Assembly (NCBI GenBank): GCA_016932835.1
Contig: JAFGCD010000138.1
Coordinates: 19,587 to 83,586, forward strand
DNA: 64,000 nt
Direction of reading: 5' to 3'
From: Sedimentisphaerales bacterium
GTDB lineage: Bacteria > Planctomycetota > Phycisphaerae > Sedimentisphaerales > Anaerobacaceae
Position 1 is the stretch's first letter, and each line of letters begins with the position of its first letter. The translations under genes were made by a program, and so were the position numbers. The notes under the pieces are model-generated. The model was not told the DNA's origin. It saw only the letters and a list, made by a program, of their open reading frames with translations, and did no database searches. Shown piece by piece: positions 40,037 to 50,573 of this stretch.

Positions 40037-40786
40037 TCAGCCGAAGATGTCCTTACGGCGGCGCAGCTCCGCGAAGACTTCGGAATCCGGAGCATCGGGC
40101 ATGGCAAGGGCGGCCTTGACTTCGCCGCAGGTCGCTCGAAGGAATATATTAGTCTCTTTCTCGCGAGATATCGTCGAAGGAGGGGCAAAATCGCCGCTTC
40201 CAAGCAGCCCTTGCACAGCCTTATTGCCCGGCTCAATTGTCAGTGCGAATTCGTAGTTCTCCTGTGTGTAGTCGTGGCCCGGATAGACAAGCGTATCTTC
40301 GGGTAAAGCAGCAATCTTGCCCAGAGAATCCCACATGGTCCGAGCGTCGCATTCGAGCAGCCTGCCGCAGCCGCCCGTAAAGAGAGTATCGCCTGTGAAC
40401 AGCATCCCGCACTCACCCTCGAACGGTCCGACGTAATAGCAGACCGAATCAGCCGTATGCCCGGGAGTAGCAAGGAGTCGAACACGCACAGGCCCCAATT
40501 CCATTGTCTCGCCGTCGCCGATACATCGGTCCACGCCGGAGACCCGGCTGCCGCGTAACGCAACTACTTCGCAGCCGCTCGCGCTCTTGACCCTGCCGGC
40601 GCCCTGGACATGGTCGAAGTGATGATGCGTCAGCAGTATCGCCGAAAGAGTCAGGCCCCTGGCTTTGAGAATATCGAATACGGCCGTGCTGTCGCCGGGA
40701 TCGACTACGAATACGACCCCGCCGACATGTTCGCAGAGGTAGATGAAGTTATCGTCGAAAGCGCGGATTGTAGTTACTCGATTCAT
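40037..40786 (-). CDS. Metallo-beta-lactamase-fold hydrolase, hydroxyacylglutathione hydrolase-like
   Basis: DNFIYLCEHVGGVVFVVDPGD, THHHFDHVQGAG, TPGHTADSVCYYV, LFTGDTLFTGGCGRLLE, VYPGHDYTQENYEFAL. Confidence 0.88.
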   Translation of the reverse strand: MNRVTTIRAFDDNFIYLCEHVGGVVFVVDPGDSTAVFDILKARGLTLSAILLTHHHFDHVQGAGRVKSASGCEVVALRGSRVSGVDRCIGDGETMELGPVRVRLLATPGHTADSVCYYVGPFEGECGMLFTGDTLFTGGCGRLLECDARTMWDSLGKIAALPEDTLVYPGHDYTQENYEFALTIEPGNKAVQGLLGSGDFAPPSTISREKETNIFLRATCGEVKAALAMPDAPDSEVFAELRRRKDIFG

Positions 40787-40877
40787 GCAGCCGCCTTGCT
40801 CTGAGAAGGTTTTCAAGCGGGGTATAATCTTACCCACGAACGCCCTCGCCGGTCAAGCCAAGCAGGCGACGATCTGA

Positions 40878-43772
40878 TCAATCACAGAAGTAGTGCGATG
40901 CGAAAAATGTGAAATCTGCGAAATCCACGACCCCGTCGCCGTTGAGATCCGCAACGATCTCGTACAGCGGGACATGAGAGCTTTCGACCGGTTCTGTATC
41001 GGCCGGATTGTACTCCTCGCTCGGTGTCAGCAGGATGCAATCCATTCTTGCCCCGTCCTCGCGCATCCATATATCTACCCTGTGCAGCCCCGCCGAGGAA
41101 ATAAGAATCATCGGACGGGAGCTATCAGCACACCGCGAAACCCAACTGAACGCGGTCGCCCCCTTCAACTCAACATCGAGGCTCAGGTCCGAACTGGTAA
41201 TGTTATTCTGCCCCGCGGCGGCGTACTGGTGCACCTCAACGGAAAGAACGTTATCCCCGGCTGCGAGGAAATTAGGGTCGATGTCGAAACCGAAATAGGT
41301 ATCCTCCTCAGAGCCGCCGGCCGCGTGATCTCGGACTATCGTCTCGTAGCTCAGCGGGCCTGAGGGCATATTAGTCCGGGGCAACTCGTGCCCGTTGAGA
41401 TACGAGGCGGCGCCGTCGTCACGCAATACAGAAAAGGCCAGCGAGGTAAAGTCGGCGGGATTGTCAACTGTAAAGTGCTTGCGAAAATATGTCGTGATGT
41501 ATTTGTTGTTGCGGTCGTTGAGGTCGTTGTCCTCGTTGGGACCGAAACGGACCTCGGTGATCTCTCCGTCGTCGCCGTATCCGAGTCTGGCCCGACCCGT
41601 TCGCCAGGAGGCGTCGTCAAATGCTCTTTCGGCCCAGCCGGCCTGCTCGGCCCCGATATCGAGATAAAGCCAGCCGTCGCTGCCCTTCTCTATCAGCAGT
41701 TCTTCGTGAGGCTCATTGAGCATGGCCTCTTTGCCGGGCGTGCTTAAAACTGTTCCGTCAAGGCCATAGTGCAATGTATCCGATTCGGAATCAACAGCAG
41801 AGGCCTTGAGCCAGAGGTAGTATGTGCCCGGCGAGGTGAAGTTCACCAGATAGCTCAGCCGCGGTGAATCGGTTTCGATATTCGCGTCGAGCACGAGGCC
41901 GCTATCCGGAACGGCCTGCATGCACCTCTGCCCCGAAGCCTCAGCGCTGCTGCTCCTTAACCATACAGCAGGGTAACCCGCTCCGAATCCGCCTGCGCGT
42001 CCGGAGAAGTGCTCGGCTTCTAAGAAGATGTTTGCATCCGTCTGGGAATGAATGCAGCAGTCGAGCCATTGGTCGCTGAGCACAGCCGCATCTCTCAGAC
42101 CCACGGACCTGTCGCCGTCGATGTCACCGGCCACCTTGTCCGCAGGTATCTTGACAAGCTCGACTCCGCCCGGTATTCCAAGATTGCCGAGGTATTGCTT
42201 GTCGGTCGGGTTGTTCCAATGCTCGTGCACTCCGAGGCTCGCCATGGCCGTGCCGTCTCTTTCCGGGTCGTAGAATGTCCCCGAAGGAGGAACATCGGCA
42301 AGAGCCGCTTCATGAAGGTAGTCGTCGGCGCCCTGGTGCGCCGGCCCGGCGGCCTCGGGCCATTCCGTAACCAGAAAATCGAATCCCACCGAGTCAATTG
42401 CCACCTGGTCCTGCGAAACGAATATGCTTGAAGGCCAGTCGTCGTTAAAGGGTGACATCTGCCATTTCTTCGGCAGGTTTTCCGGGTAACCGATTGCGTG
42501 CTTGCCTCCATAGAGACCGTCGATCATCGCCAGAAATGTCTTGCCGCCGACGTCCCGGTGGCCCATCAGGTCCACCATGTCGCGATAGCTGCCTGAAGCA
42601 GGAACAGCATATGGACAATCCGAATGCATGTCGTAGTAGCCTGAATCGGTCGGCCCGCGCAGCGAACCGAAATGGTTTTTCCCGCAAAGGGTAATGCCGG
42701 CCTGGTTGTAATGGCCCTTGAAGGAGGCCAGGTTGATGAAATAGTCCGCATCGACATAAGACTGAAGCACATAGTCCTGATTCTTGCCGTCGGCCTTGGT
42801 TGTGCTCCAATAGAACGGAGTGGTGGATTTCTGTATCTTGGTCCGATTGTAGTATCCCCGATAGTCGAGATAACGAACATCGGGGAAATCCGGGTGGATC
42901 ATGTCGTAGAACTCATTGCACCACATACAGATGGGATCGCCTATCGAAATGTCCGACTCGGCCACACCCACGATATTCACCAGATGGTCCAGCAAGGCGT
43001 GCATGACATGCGGCGAACATATTGCATATTCCGGCGTATGGTCAACGAGATCATAGTCGGTATTGCCCCAGACCGAAATCATATCGACGAAGTTGACCTT
43101 GATCATGATCTTCTCGCCCCCGGCGTATCCGCGGTCGCCTCGGCCCTTGTCTTTGTTGAAATATCGAAAGAGCAGTTCCCAGGCCGGAGCGATGTCCCGC
43201 TCGCCAGCCAGTGCCATAATGGCCTCGGCCATCATCTCATCGACGACGTTCTGGTCGGTGTGGTCGTTCTGCCACCAGTAGCCGTCGCCGACACGCGGGC
43301 CTTGCCAGTCTGTCGCATTGGGGTCGTGCACCCAAACGACACGCCCCGGATGAACTCCCCTGCCGATACCGATAGGATTATTAACCGTATGCGGTTCGGC
43401 GGCCTTCGCCTCTTTCTGGCCGGTCAGTATCGCCGAAACCCACAGACACCCGACACTAAGAAGCATGCACGCAACGCCGAGAATATAGCGGCTGCGTAAG
43501 AAAGATTTTCTTGCCTTGCGAAACGCCGCAGCCGAACCGAACAGCCCCAACAACCAGACCACAAAACCAGACGCAAGAGGAAACGCAACTCTCTGGCAGG
43601 GATAAGTCGCACGCGAAGGCTTCGGGATTACCCTGATGAGAAACCATACCAGAGAAACCAAACCCACGATCGGCATAAGCCATATCAGCCGGGGGCGCTT
43701 GAAACGGAACCACAAAGGCGCAGACGCCTTCGGGCAAGGCTTTGAGTTTCGCGCATCTTCGTTGAGCATCAT
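40878..43772 (-). CDS. DUF362-like protein with N-terminal TM segments, CBM-like middle region and two dockerin-like motifs
   Basis: DUF362-like body (GEKIMIKVNFVDM, YFINLASFKGHYNQAGITLCGKNHFGSL), then GDIDGDRSVGLRDAAVLSDQWLD and, at the C-terminus, DLNGDGVVDFADFTFFASHYF. Confidence 0.7.
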   Translation of the reverse strand: MMLNEDARNSKPCPKASAPLWFRFKRPRLIWLMPIVGLVSLVWFLIRVIPKPSRATYPCQRVAFPLASGFVVWLLGLFGSAAAFRKARKSFLRSRYILGVACMLLSVGCLWVSAILTGQKEAKAAEPHTVNNPIGIGRGVHPGRVVWVHDPNATDWQGPRVGDGYWWQNDHTDQNVVDEMMAEAIMALAGERDIAPAWELLFRYFNKDKGRGDRGYAGGEKIMIKVNFVDMISVWGNTDYDLVDHTPEYAICSPHVMHALLDHLVNIVGVAESDISIGDPICMWCNEFYDMIHPDFPDVRYLDYRGYYNRTKIQKSTTPFYWSTTKADGKNQDYVLQSYVDADYFINLASFKGHYNQAGITLCGKNHFGSLRGPTDSGYYDMHSDCPYAVPASGSYRDMVDLMGHRDVGGKTFLAMIDGLYGGKHAIGYPENLPKKWQMSPFNDDWPSSIFVSQDQVAIDSVGFDFLVTEWPEAAGPAHQGADDYLHEAALADVPPSGTFYDPERDGTAMASLGVHEHWNNPTDKQYLGNLGIPGGVELVKIPADKVAGDIDGDRSVGLRDAAVLSDQWLDCCIHSQTDANIFLEAEHFSGRAGGFGAGYPAVWLRSSSAEASGQRCMQAVPDSGLVLDANIETDSPRLSYLVNFTSPGTYYLWLKASAVDSESDTLHYGLDGTVLSTPGKEAMLNEPHEELLIEKGSDGWLYLDIGAEQAGWAERAFDDASWRTGRARLGYGDDGEITEVRFGPNEDNDLNDRNNKYITTYFRKHFTVDNPADFTSLAFSVLRDDGAASYLNGHELPRTNMPSGPLSYETIVRDHAAGGSEEDTYFGFDIDPNFLAAGDNVLSVEVHQYAAAGQNNITSSDLSLDVELKGATAFSWVSRCADSSRPMILISSAGLHRVDIWMREDGARMDCILLTPSEEYNPADTEPVESSHVPLYEIVADLNGDGVVDFADFTFFASHYFCD

Positions 43773-43978
43773 CTGCCTGTCTCCTTTATATATGACAAGG
43801 ATAGCAGGATACGAGGCAAATCTCCAGTAAATTCCTCCGCCAAGCGGACTTCGCCTCTGCCTGGCGATCAACGTAAGTCGGAATTCGCAGGGAAAAACCA
43901 AGATGGGGCATGCTTCGAAAGTGAGAAAAACGCCGCCGGTGCCACCCGCAAAAAGGCGAATCCGGAGCGGTGATTCTC

Positions 43979-44419
43979 TCAGCCCAGGCCGGTAATACCC
44001 TTCAGGAATTGAAAAACGCCGGGGCCGAGAATGATAAAACCGACAATCGCCGAGCCCACCGCGCTAATGAGCACCGCACCGGCGGCAACATCTTTCGCCT
44101 TCTCCACGAGAGGATGAAACTCCAGAGAAGCAACATCCGCCAGAAACTCCAGGGCTGTATTCAAAGCCTCAGCGGTCCATACCGCCATAATCGCCAGAAC
44201 CAGCCAGCACCATTCCCCGGCCGAAAGACCGACAAGAAAACCAACGAGGACCACAAGCGCCGATGCAACGGCATGAAGCCAGGCATTGTGCTGGCTCTTG
44301 AGCATAAGGGCCACCCCGCGAATTGCATAGGTGAAGCTCAATGCCCGCCCGCGCAGCGAGAAACCCTTTCTATTGCTTTCCCAATGGTCAACCGTCTTGT
44401 TCTCAATATCCGGAAACAC
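43979..44419 (-). CDS. dgkA: Diacylglycerol kinase / undecaprenol kinase family
   Basis: GFSLRGRALSFTYAIRGVALMLKSQHNAWLHAVAS, MAVWTAEALNTALEFLADV, VEKAKDVAAGAVLISAVGSAIVGFIIL. Confidence 0.9.
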   Translation of the reverse strand: MFPDIENKTVDHWESNRKGFSLRGRALSFTYAIRGVALMLKSQHNAWLHAVASALVVLVGFLVGLSAGEWCWLVLAIMAVWTAEALNTALEFLADVASLEFHPLVEKAKDVAAGAVLISAVGSAIVGFIILGPGVFQFLKGITGLG

Positions 44420-44635
44420 GCCGGGAATCTCCTTTTCTTACGGTACTATCTAAAGAATCATATCGGCGTATGACAGTGCATGTCTTGAATAGTGACCTGG
44501 AGTTGACGGCGGAACAACCGGCGCCGGGGTGAATATATTTTCACTTTTTTCCCGCTTACAGGTCGAATACAATACAACTCGGCCGAATTGAAGGCCGTCT
44601 CAACAAAGATAATTCAGTGCTTCAGGAGGTTCGAT

Positions 44636-46015
44636 ATGACCGGAAGCAAAATGAGCAGACGCCGATTTCTAAGAAAAAGCGCGGCTGCAGGTTTGGCAGC
44701 CGGCTCGATGACCCTGCCACTTTTTGTCGGTCCTTCGGCCCTCGGCAAAGCCGGCAGCACAGCGCCCGCAAATCGCATCACTCTTGCATCTATCGGCGTC
44801 GGCGGGATGGGAACGAATAACATGCGGGCGTTCCTTGCCCAAGAGGACGTCCAGGTTGTCGCGGTGTGCGACGTGGTAAAGGCAAACGACCAGTACGGAC
44901 ACTGGTATAAGAAAGGTTGGAACGGGGCATGGTTCGGACGCGAGCCGGCCAGAAAAATCGTCGAAGACCATTACAGCCAGCGCAACCCGGCCGGACAATA
45001 CAAGGGATGCGATGCCTACATCGATTTTAGAGAGATTATCAGCCGGGACGATATCGATGCGGTCTGCATTACAACGCCCGATCACTGGCACGCGATACCC
45101 GTGATAATGGCGGCGAAAGCAGGCAAGGGAATTTACTGCGAAAAGCCGCTGAGCCTGACGGTCGCTCAAGGTCGCGCCATGGTCGAGGCCGTCGAGCGGT
45201 ACGGGACGGCCTTTCAAACAGGTACGCAGCGGCGGTCCAGCAGCGTGTTTCGTTTCATCTGCGAATTGATTCGCAACGGGCGAATCGGCAAGCTCAAAAA
45301 GGTCTCGGTATGGATAGCCCCCAACAACAAGCAGGCCCCGCCGAGAGACTGGCAGCCCATGCCCGTACCCGATTGGCTCGACTACGATATGTGGCTCGGA
45401 CCGGCGCCGTGGGCGCCTTACCACAAGAACCGCTGCCTCTATACGTTCCGCTTCGGCCTCGACTATTCCGGCGGACAGACAACCAATCTCGGCGCCCACT
45501 ATGTCGATGTCGCCCAGTGGGCCAATGACACAAGCGAAACCGGACCGGTCGAATTCGAGGACCTCGGCGGCGAGTATCCGCAAGACGGCTTGTTCACAAC
45601 CGCCACGAAAGTCAACTACCGGGCGCGATACGCCAACGGCGTCGAATTAACCTGCCAAACCGACCCCAATGAACATATGCGTTTCGAAGGAACGGATGGA
45701 TGGATCGAGGCCAAAGGCGAGAAGATGACATGCAGCCCTGCGTCGCTGCAGAAAACGGTAATCGGCCCGAACGAAACGCATCTATACGAAAGCAACGATC
45801 ATCACCGCAACTTTATCGACTGCATCAAGACGGGCCGACAGACCGCCGCACCCGTCGAGATGGGACATCGCTCGACGAGCATCTGCCACTTAGGCAATAT
45901 CGCAATGACACTCAAACGCAAACTGCACTGGGACCCGCTCGCGGAGCGATTCACCGACAGCGACCGGGCCAACCGAATGCTCGCCCGCGCGATGCGAAGC
46001 CCCTGGCGCCTTTAG
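44636..46015 (+). CDS. Gfo/Idh/MocA-family oxidoreductase with Tat signal
   Basis: MTGSKMSRRRFLRKSAAAGLAAGSMTLP; ITLASIGVGGMGTNNMRAFLAQEDVQVVAVCDV; GIYCEKPLSLTVAQGRAMVEAV. Confidence 0.92.
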   Translation: MTGSKMSRRRFLRKSAAAGLAAGSMTLPLFVGPSALGKAGSTAPANRITLASIGVGGMGTNNMRAFLAQEDVQVVAVCDVVKANDQYGHWYKKGWNGAWFGREPARKIVEDHYSQRNPAGQYKGCDAYIDFREIISRDDIDAVCITTPDHWHAIPVIMAAKAGKGIYCEKPLSLTVAQGRAMVEAVERYGTAFQTGTQRRSSSVFRFICELIRNGRIGKLKKVSVWIAPNNKQAPPRDWQPMPVPDWLDYDMWLGPAPWAPYHKNRCLYTFRFGLDYSGGQTTNLGAHYVDVAQWANDTSETGPVEFEDLGGEYPQDGLFTTATKVNYRARYANGVELTCQTDPNEHMRFEGTDGWIEAKGEKMTCSPASLQKTVIGPNETHLYESNDHHRNFIDCIKTGRQTAAPVEMGHRSTSICHLGNIAMTLKRKLHWDPLAERFTDSDRANRMLARAMRSPWRL

Positions 46016-46037
46016 CTCTGCACGCACTTAAGCGATA

Positions 46038-46799
46038 CTACTTGACGTTCAACCCGCGGCCTCGCAGATACTCTTTCAATTCCGGTATCCCGATTATGCC
46101 GAAATGGAAGACCGAAGCAGCCAGAAGCACTGTCGCGCCGGCCTCGACGGCATCGTAAAAATGCTCCATTTTCCCCGCCCCGCCTGAGGCTACTATGGTC
46201 GCCGAACACGCATCGGCCATAGCCTTGATAACGGGCAGGTCGAACCCGGTCTGCGCGCCGTCCCCGGCTTTGCTCGTCGGAAGTATGACGTGAACCCCGA
46301 ATCCATCGACCTTCTTCGCCCACTCGATGGCGTCGGAGCCGGTAGCTGTCCGCCCCCCGTCGATATAGACTTCGTAGCCTGACGGCAGTGACTCGTTCAC
46401 ATCCACATCAATAGCGACCGTAACCTTCTCCGGGCCGAATTCGGCGAGCATCTCCTTGATTATTTCGGGCTTGCGAAAGGCGGCGCTGCTTGTGGAAATC
46501 TTATCGGCGCCGGCTTCCAGCACGGCCGCTGCCGAGGCGACATCGGATATGCCGCCGCCCACCGTAAATGGAACCGTCGCAGCTTCGGCGACATTCCTGA
46601 CGACTTCCAGCATCGTCGGACGATTCTCCACGGTAGCCGTTATATCCAGCAGGGCAATCTCGTCGGCCCCGGCCCGGCAATAAGCTTTTGCGCATTCGAC
46701 CGGGTCGCCGGCATCGCGAATATCAACGAAATGAACGCCCTTAACCACCCTGCCGTTTTGCATATCAAGGCACGGCATAATACTGATCTGCTTATCCAT
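46038..46799 (-). CDS. hisF: Imidazole glycerol phosphate synthase subunit HisF
   Basis: IMPCLDMQNGRVVKGVHFVDIRDAGDPVECAKAYCRAGADEIALLDITAT, PFTVGGGISDV, VASGGAGKMEHFYDAVEAGATVLLAASVFHFG. Confidence 0.95.
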   Translation of the reverse strand: MDKQISIMPCLDMQNGRVVKGVHFVDIRDAGDPVECAKAYCRAGADEIALLDITATVENRPTMLEVVRNVAEAATVPFTVGGGISDVASAAAVLEAGADKISTSSAAFRKPEIIKEMLAEFGPEKVTVAIDVDVNESLPSGYEVYIDGGRTATGSDAIEWAKKVDGFGVHVILPTSKAGDGAQTGFDLPVIKAMADACSATIVASGGAGKMEHFYDAVEAGATVLLAASVFHFGIIGIPELKEYLRGRGLNVK

Positions 46800-46832
46800 A
46801 TATTTGTTCTCCTTCGTCTTCGAATTCTCTTG

Positions 46833-49800
46833 TCACTTGATGCCTGCATGATAGCTTTGCAGAGACCGAACGCCCGCAGCTTCTGTCTTACCGGCAGCGA
46901 CACCCTTGGCCGCCGCCGCCGCTGCAGCCGTAGTGGTGATATACGGTATCTTGTAACTGATAGCCGCCTTCCTTATGTAAGAATCGTCATACTGGCTTCG
47001 CTTGCCTACGGGGGTATTTATTATCAACTGAATCTCATTGTTCTTGATAGCATCGACAATATTGGGTCTGCCCTCGTGAACTTTGAGAACCTTCTTCGCC
47101 TTGATACCCTTGTCGGTCAGATGTTTGTACGTCCCGCCGGTCGCAAGTATTTTGAACTTCACGTCGCTAAACGATTTGGCAATATCTGCGATGGATGTCT
47201 TGTCGGGATCGGCAACCGTTATCAGTACCGTTCCCTTCGAAGGCAGAGGCTGCTGGGTGGCTTCCTGGGCTTTTGAGAAGGCCAGGCCGTACGAATCGGC
47301 CAATCCGAGGACTTCGCCGGTCGAACGCATTTCCGGGCCAAGCAGCGGGTCGACTTCCGGGAACATGTTGAATGGAAAGACCGCTTCCTTGACGCCGAAG
47401 TGTTTGAATTTCTTGTGCTTCAAGTTCAACTCGGCCAGTTTCTTGCCGAGCATAACCTGCACGGCCAGACGCGCCATCGAAATCCCGCAAACCTTGGAGA
47501 CAAGCGGCACGGTTCTCGATGCCCGCGGATTCGCTTCGAGAACGTAAACCGTATCATCGGCTATTGCATACTGCATATTCATCAGCCCGACAACGTTCAG
47601 TTCAACGGCGATTCTCCTGGTGTATTCGCAGATAGTGTCGATATGCTCCTGCGGTATCGAGACCGGGGGAATTACGCAGGCCGAATCCCCTGAATGCACG
47701 CCGGCAAGCTCAATATGCTCCATAACAGCAGGGACAAAAGCATCGGTCCCGTCGGCGATGGCGTCGGCCTCGGCCTCAATCGCGTTGACAAGAAATTTGT
47801 CTATCAAGATCGGCCTTTCCGGCGTTACTTCCACGGCCGCAGCTACGTACTCCCGCAGCATATCCTCATCGTGAACGACCTCCATCCCGCGTCCGCCGAG
47901 GACATATGACGGCCTTACCATGAGTGGGTAGCCGATTCGCCCGGCAATCTTCAGAGCCTCGTCGAGGTTGCTCGCCATGCCCGAATCGGACATCGGTATT
48001 CCCAGCTTCTTCATCATCGCCTGGAATCGGTCGCGGTCTTCTGCCAGGTCGATCGTCTCCGGGGACGTACCGATTATCTTGACCCCCGCTTCTTCGAGTT
48101 GCCGGGCGATATTCAGAGGCGTCTGTCCGCCGAACTGCACGATTACCCCTTCGGGCTTCTCCTTTTGATAGATGCTCAGCACGTCTTCGACAGTCAGAGG
48201 CTCGAAGTAGAGCTTGTCGGAAGTGTCGTAGTCCGTTGAAACGGTCTCCGGATTGCAGTTGACCATTATCGTTTCCAGACCTTCGTCGCGCAGAGTAAAA
48301 GCCGTATGCACGCAGCAGTAGTCGAATTCGATCCCCTGCCCGATTCTGTTTGGCCCGCCGCCTAGAACCATGACTTTGCGATTCTTCGTCACGCCGACCT
48401 TGTCCGGCGCATTGTATGTGGAGAAGTAGTAGGCTGCGTCTTCGACACCGCTGACCGGAACCGGCTCCCATCCTTCAACAACGCCGAGCTTCGTCCTCTG
48501 TCGGCGAATCTTCTCTTCCGTAGTATCGAGAATACGGGCAAGATAGCGATCCGCGAATCCGTCCTTCTTGGCCTTGGTCAGGAGATCATCCGGTATCTTC
48601 TTGCCCCTGTGCTTGAGCAGTTCCTCCTCAAGCGAGACAAGCTCGGCCATCTGTTCGATAAACCACTTCTTGATGTGCGTTTTCTCGAACAACTGATCGG
48701 GCGTAGCTCCCTTCCTGAGAGCCTCGTACATAATGAACTGACGCTGGCTGGTAGGCGTACTCACGAGCGTCATCAACTCATCCAACGGCAGCTTGTTGTA
48801 ATTCTTGACGAAGCCCAGCCCGTATTTGCCGTCTTCAAGGGAGCGAATCGCCTTTAGAAACGCCTCCTTGTAATTCTTGCCGATGCTCATAACTTCGCCG
48901 ACGGCACGCATTTGCGTCCCGAGCTTGTCTTCGACACCCTTGAACTTCTCGAAGGCCCAGCGGGCAAACTTCACGACGACATATTCACCCGAAGGCGTAT
49001 ATTTTTCGAGAGTCCCGTCCCGCCAGTACGGAATTTCGTCGAGTGTCAGCCCCCCGGCCAACAGAGAGGAGACAAGCGCAATCGGGAATCCCGTGGCCTT
49101 CGAGGCCAAAGCCGAGGACCGCGAAGTTCGCGGATTGATCTCGATTACCACAACACGCCCGGTCTTTGGATCGTGGGCGAACTGGATGTTTGTGCCCCCG
49201 ATGACCTCGATTGCATCGACGATATCATAGGAGTATTTCTGGAGCCTCTGCTGTAATGCCTCGTCGATGGTGAGCATCGGGGCAGTGCAGTACGAATCGC
49301 CCGTATGGATACCCATCGCATCGACGTTTTCAATGAAGCAAACCGTGATTTTCTGGCTCTTCGCATCTCTGACGACTTCCAGTTCCAACTCTTCCCATCC
49401 GAGCACGGATTCCTCGACGAGAATCTGGCCGACCAGACTGGCCGAGAGCCCTCTTGCCGCAACGGTTCGCAACTCATCAACGTTATAAACGAGCCCGCCG
49501 CCTGTGCCGCCCATGGTGTAGGCTGGACGAATGACGACGGGATAGTCAAGGTCAGCAGCGATTTTCTCGGCCTCTTCGACGCTGAACGCCGGCTCACTCT
49601 TAGGCATTTCGATACCTAATTTGTCCATCGTCTTCTTGAATTCGATCCTGTCCTCGCCCCGCTCTATAGCGTCAACCTGGACTCCTATTACCTTTACGCC
49701 GTACTTTTTCAGTACGCCTGCCTTGTGGAGTTCCGAAGAGAGATTCAGTCCGCTCTGTCCGCCGAGATTGGGAAGAAGTGCGTCCGGACGTTCCTTCTTG

Positions 49801-50033
49801 ATGATTTCCGTCATCCGCTTGAGGTTGAGCGGCTCGATATACGTTACATCAGCCATTCCCGGGTCGGTCATGATTGTAGCGGGGTTCGAGTTGACCAGAA
49901 CTATCTCGTAGCCTAACTTGCGAAGGGCCTTGCAGGCCTGGGTCCCGGAATAATCGAATTCACAGGCCTGCCCTATAATAATGGGACCCGAACCAATAAT
50001 CATTACCTTCTTGATGTCTTTCCGCTTCGGCAT
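46833..50033 (-). CDS. carB: Carbamoyl-phosphate synthase large subunit
   Basis: MPKRKDIKKVMIIGSGPIIIGQACEFDYSGTQACKALRKLGYEIVLVNSNPATIMTDP; two ATP-grasp halves; C-terminal MGS-like domain; GGAGGA Shine-Dalgarno at the internal ATG. Confidence 0.96.
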   Translation of the reverse strand: MPKRKDIKKVMIIGSGPIIIGQACEFDYSGTQACKALRKLGYEIVLVNSNPATIMTDPGMADVTYIEPLNLKRMTEIIKKERPDALLPNLGGQSGLNLSSELHKAGVLKKYGVKVIGVQVDAIERGEDRIEFKKTMDKLGIEMPKSEPAFSVEEAEKIAADLDYPVVIRPAYTMGGTGGGLVYNVDELRTVAARGLSASLVGQILVEESVLGWEELELEVVRDAKSQKITVCFIENVDAMGIHTGDSYCTAPMLTIDEALQQRLQKYSYDIVDAIEVIGGTNIQFAHDPKTGRVVVIEINPRTSRSSALASKATGFPIALVSSLLAGGLTLDEIPYWRDGTLEKYTPSGEYVVVKFARWAFEKFKGVEDKLGTQMRAVGEVMSIGKNYKEAFLKAIRSLEDGKYGLGFVKNYNKLPLDELMTLVSTPTSQRQFIMYEALRKGATPDQLFEKTHIKKWFIEQMAELVSLEEELLKHRGKKIPDDLLTKAKKDGFADRYLARILDTTEEKIRRQRTKLGVVEGWEPVPVSGVEDAAYYFSTYNAPDKVGVTKNRKVMVLGGGPNRIGQGIEFDYCCVHTAFTLRDEGLETIMVNCNPETVSTDYDTSDKLYFEPLTVEDVLSIYQKEKPEGVIVQFGGQTPLNIARQLEEAGVKIIGTSPETIDLAEDRDRFQAMMKKLGIPMSDSGMASNLDEALKIAGRIGYPLMVRPSYVLGGRGMEVVHDEDMLREYVAAAVEVTPERPILIDKFLVNAIEAEADAIADGTDAFVPAVMEHIELAGVHSGDSACVIPPVSIPQEHIDTICEYTRRIAVELNVVGLMNMQYAIADDTVYVLEANPRASRTVPLVSKVCGISMARLAVQVMLGKKLAELNLKHKKFKHFGVKEAVFPFNMFPEVDPLLGPEMRSTGEVLGLADSYGLAFSKAQEATQQPLPSKGTVLITVADPDKTSIADIAKSFSDVKFKILATGGTYKHLTDKGIKAKKVLKVHEGRPNIVDAIKNNEIQLIINTPVGKRSQYDDSYIRKAAISYKIPYITTTAAAAAAAKGVAAGKTEAAGVRSLQSYHAGIK

Positions 50034-50494
50034 GACAAAATCCTCCTGTGATTTTCTGTGTACACCGTCACAAATTACAGCGGCAACCCGGAATGATGCG
50101 GAGATTTTCTGACTATCGCAAGCCGCACCGGTGCTTCGGAGCTCGAACTTTCCCGTGACGATTTGCAGGAAAGTCGAGGCAACAATAAGGAGCAATCGGC
50201 AGTAGTGCAAGGACTTTTTTGGCCATGTTCGCCTTTCAAATACCCTTTCTAATGGGCTAAGACAGCCGTTAGACTGCGAATAAGCCCCATATTCACAATC
50301 AACGCCGTCCCCGGAAGTACGCGCCAAGCCGCCTGAATACCAAGGACTGTGAACTCTAATACTACTGATCCTTGCCGTAGCAAGGCGGATTTTAGCGGGA
50401 AAACAGTGGAAATTGTGAGATAAACATGGTAAAATGATGTGTTGGTATTCGTAAGAAATATTGTGAAGATGCGTATTTGTGAAATCCCCACAAT

Positions 50495-50506
50495 GGAAGC
50501 GCTTCC
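50495..50506. promoter_or_regulatory. LacI-family-like palindromic operator
   Basis: Perfect 12-bp palindrome GGAAGCGCTTCC in context TGGAAGCGCTTCCG, ~70 bp upstream of the CotH/LTD gene. Confidence 0.4.
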
Positions 50507-50573
50507 GTCCGCCAAATGTGGCGATTGAGCCGACACGCCGAATTAGGTCCTGGAATCGTTTGATAGAGGTGCG

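Noticed and set aside
50411-50431. AAATTGTGAGATAAACATG resembling the E. coli lac operator
   Set aside because: Only half-site resemblance without the palindrome; the downstream GGAAGCGCTTCC is a better operator candidate.
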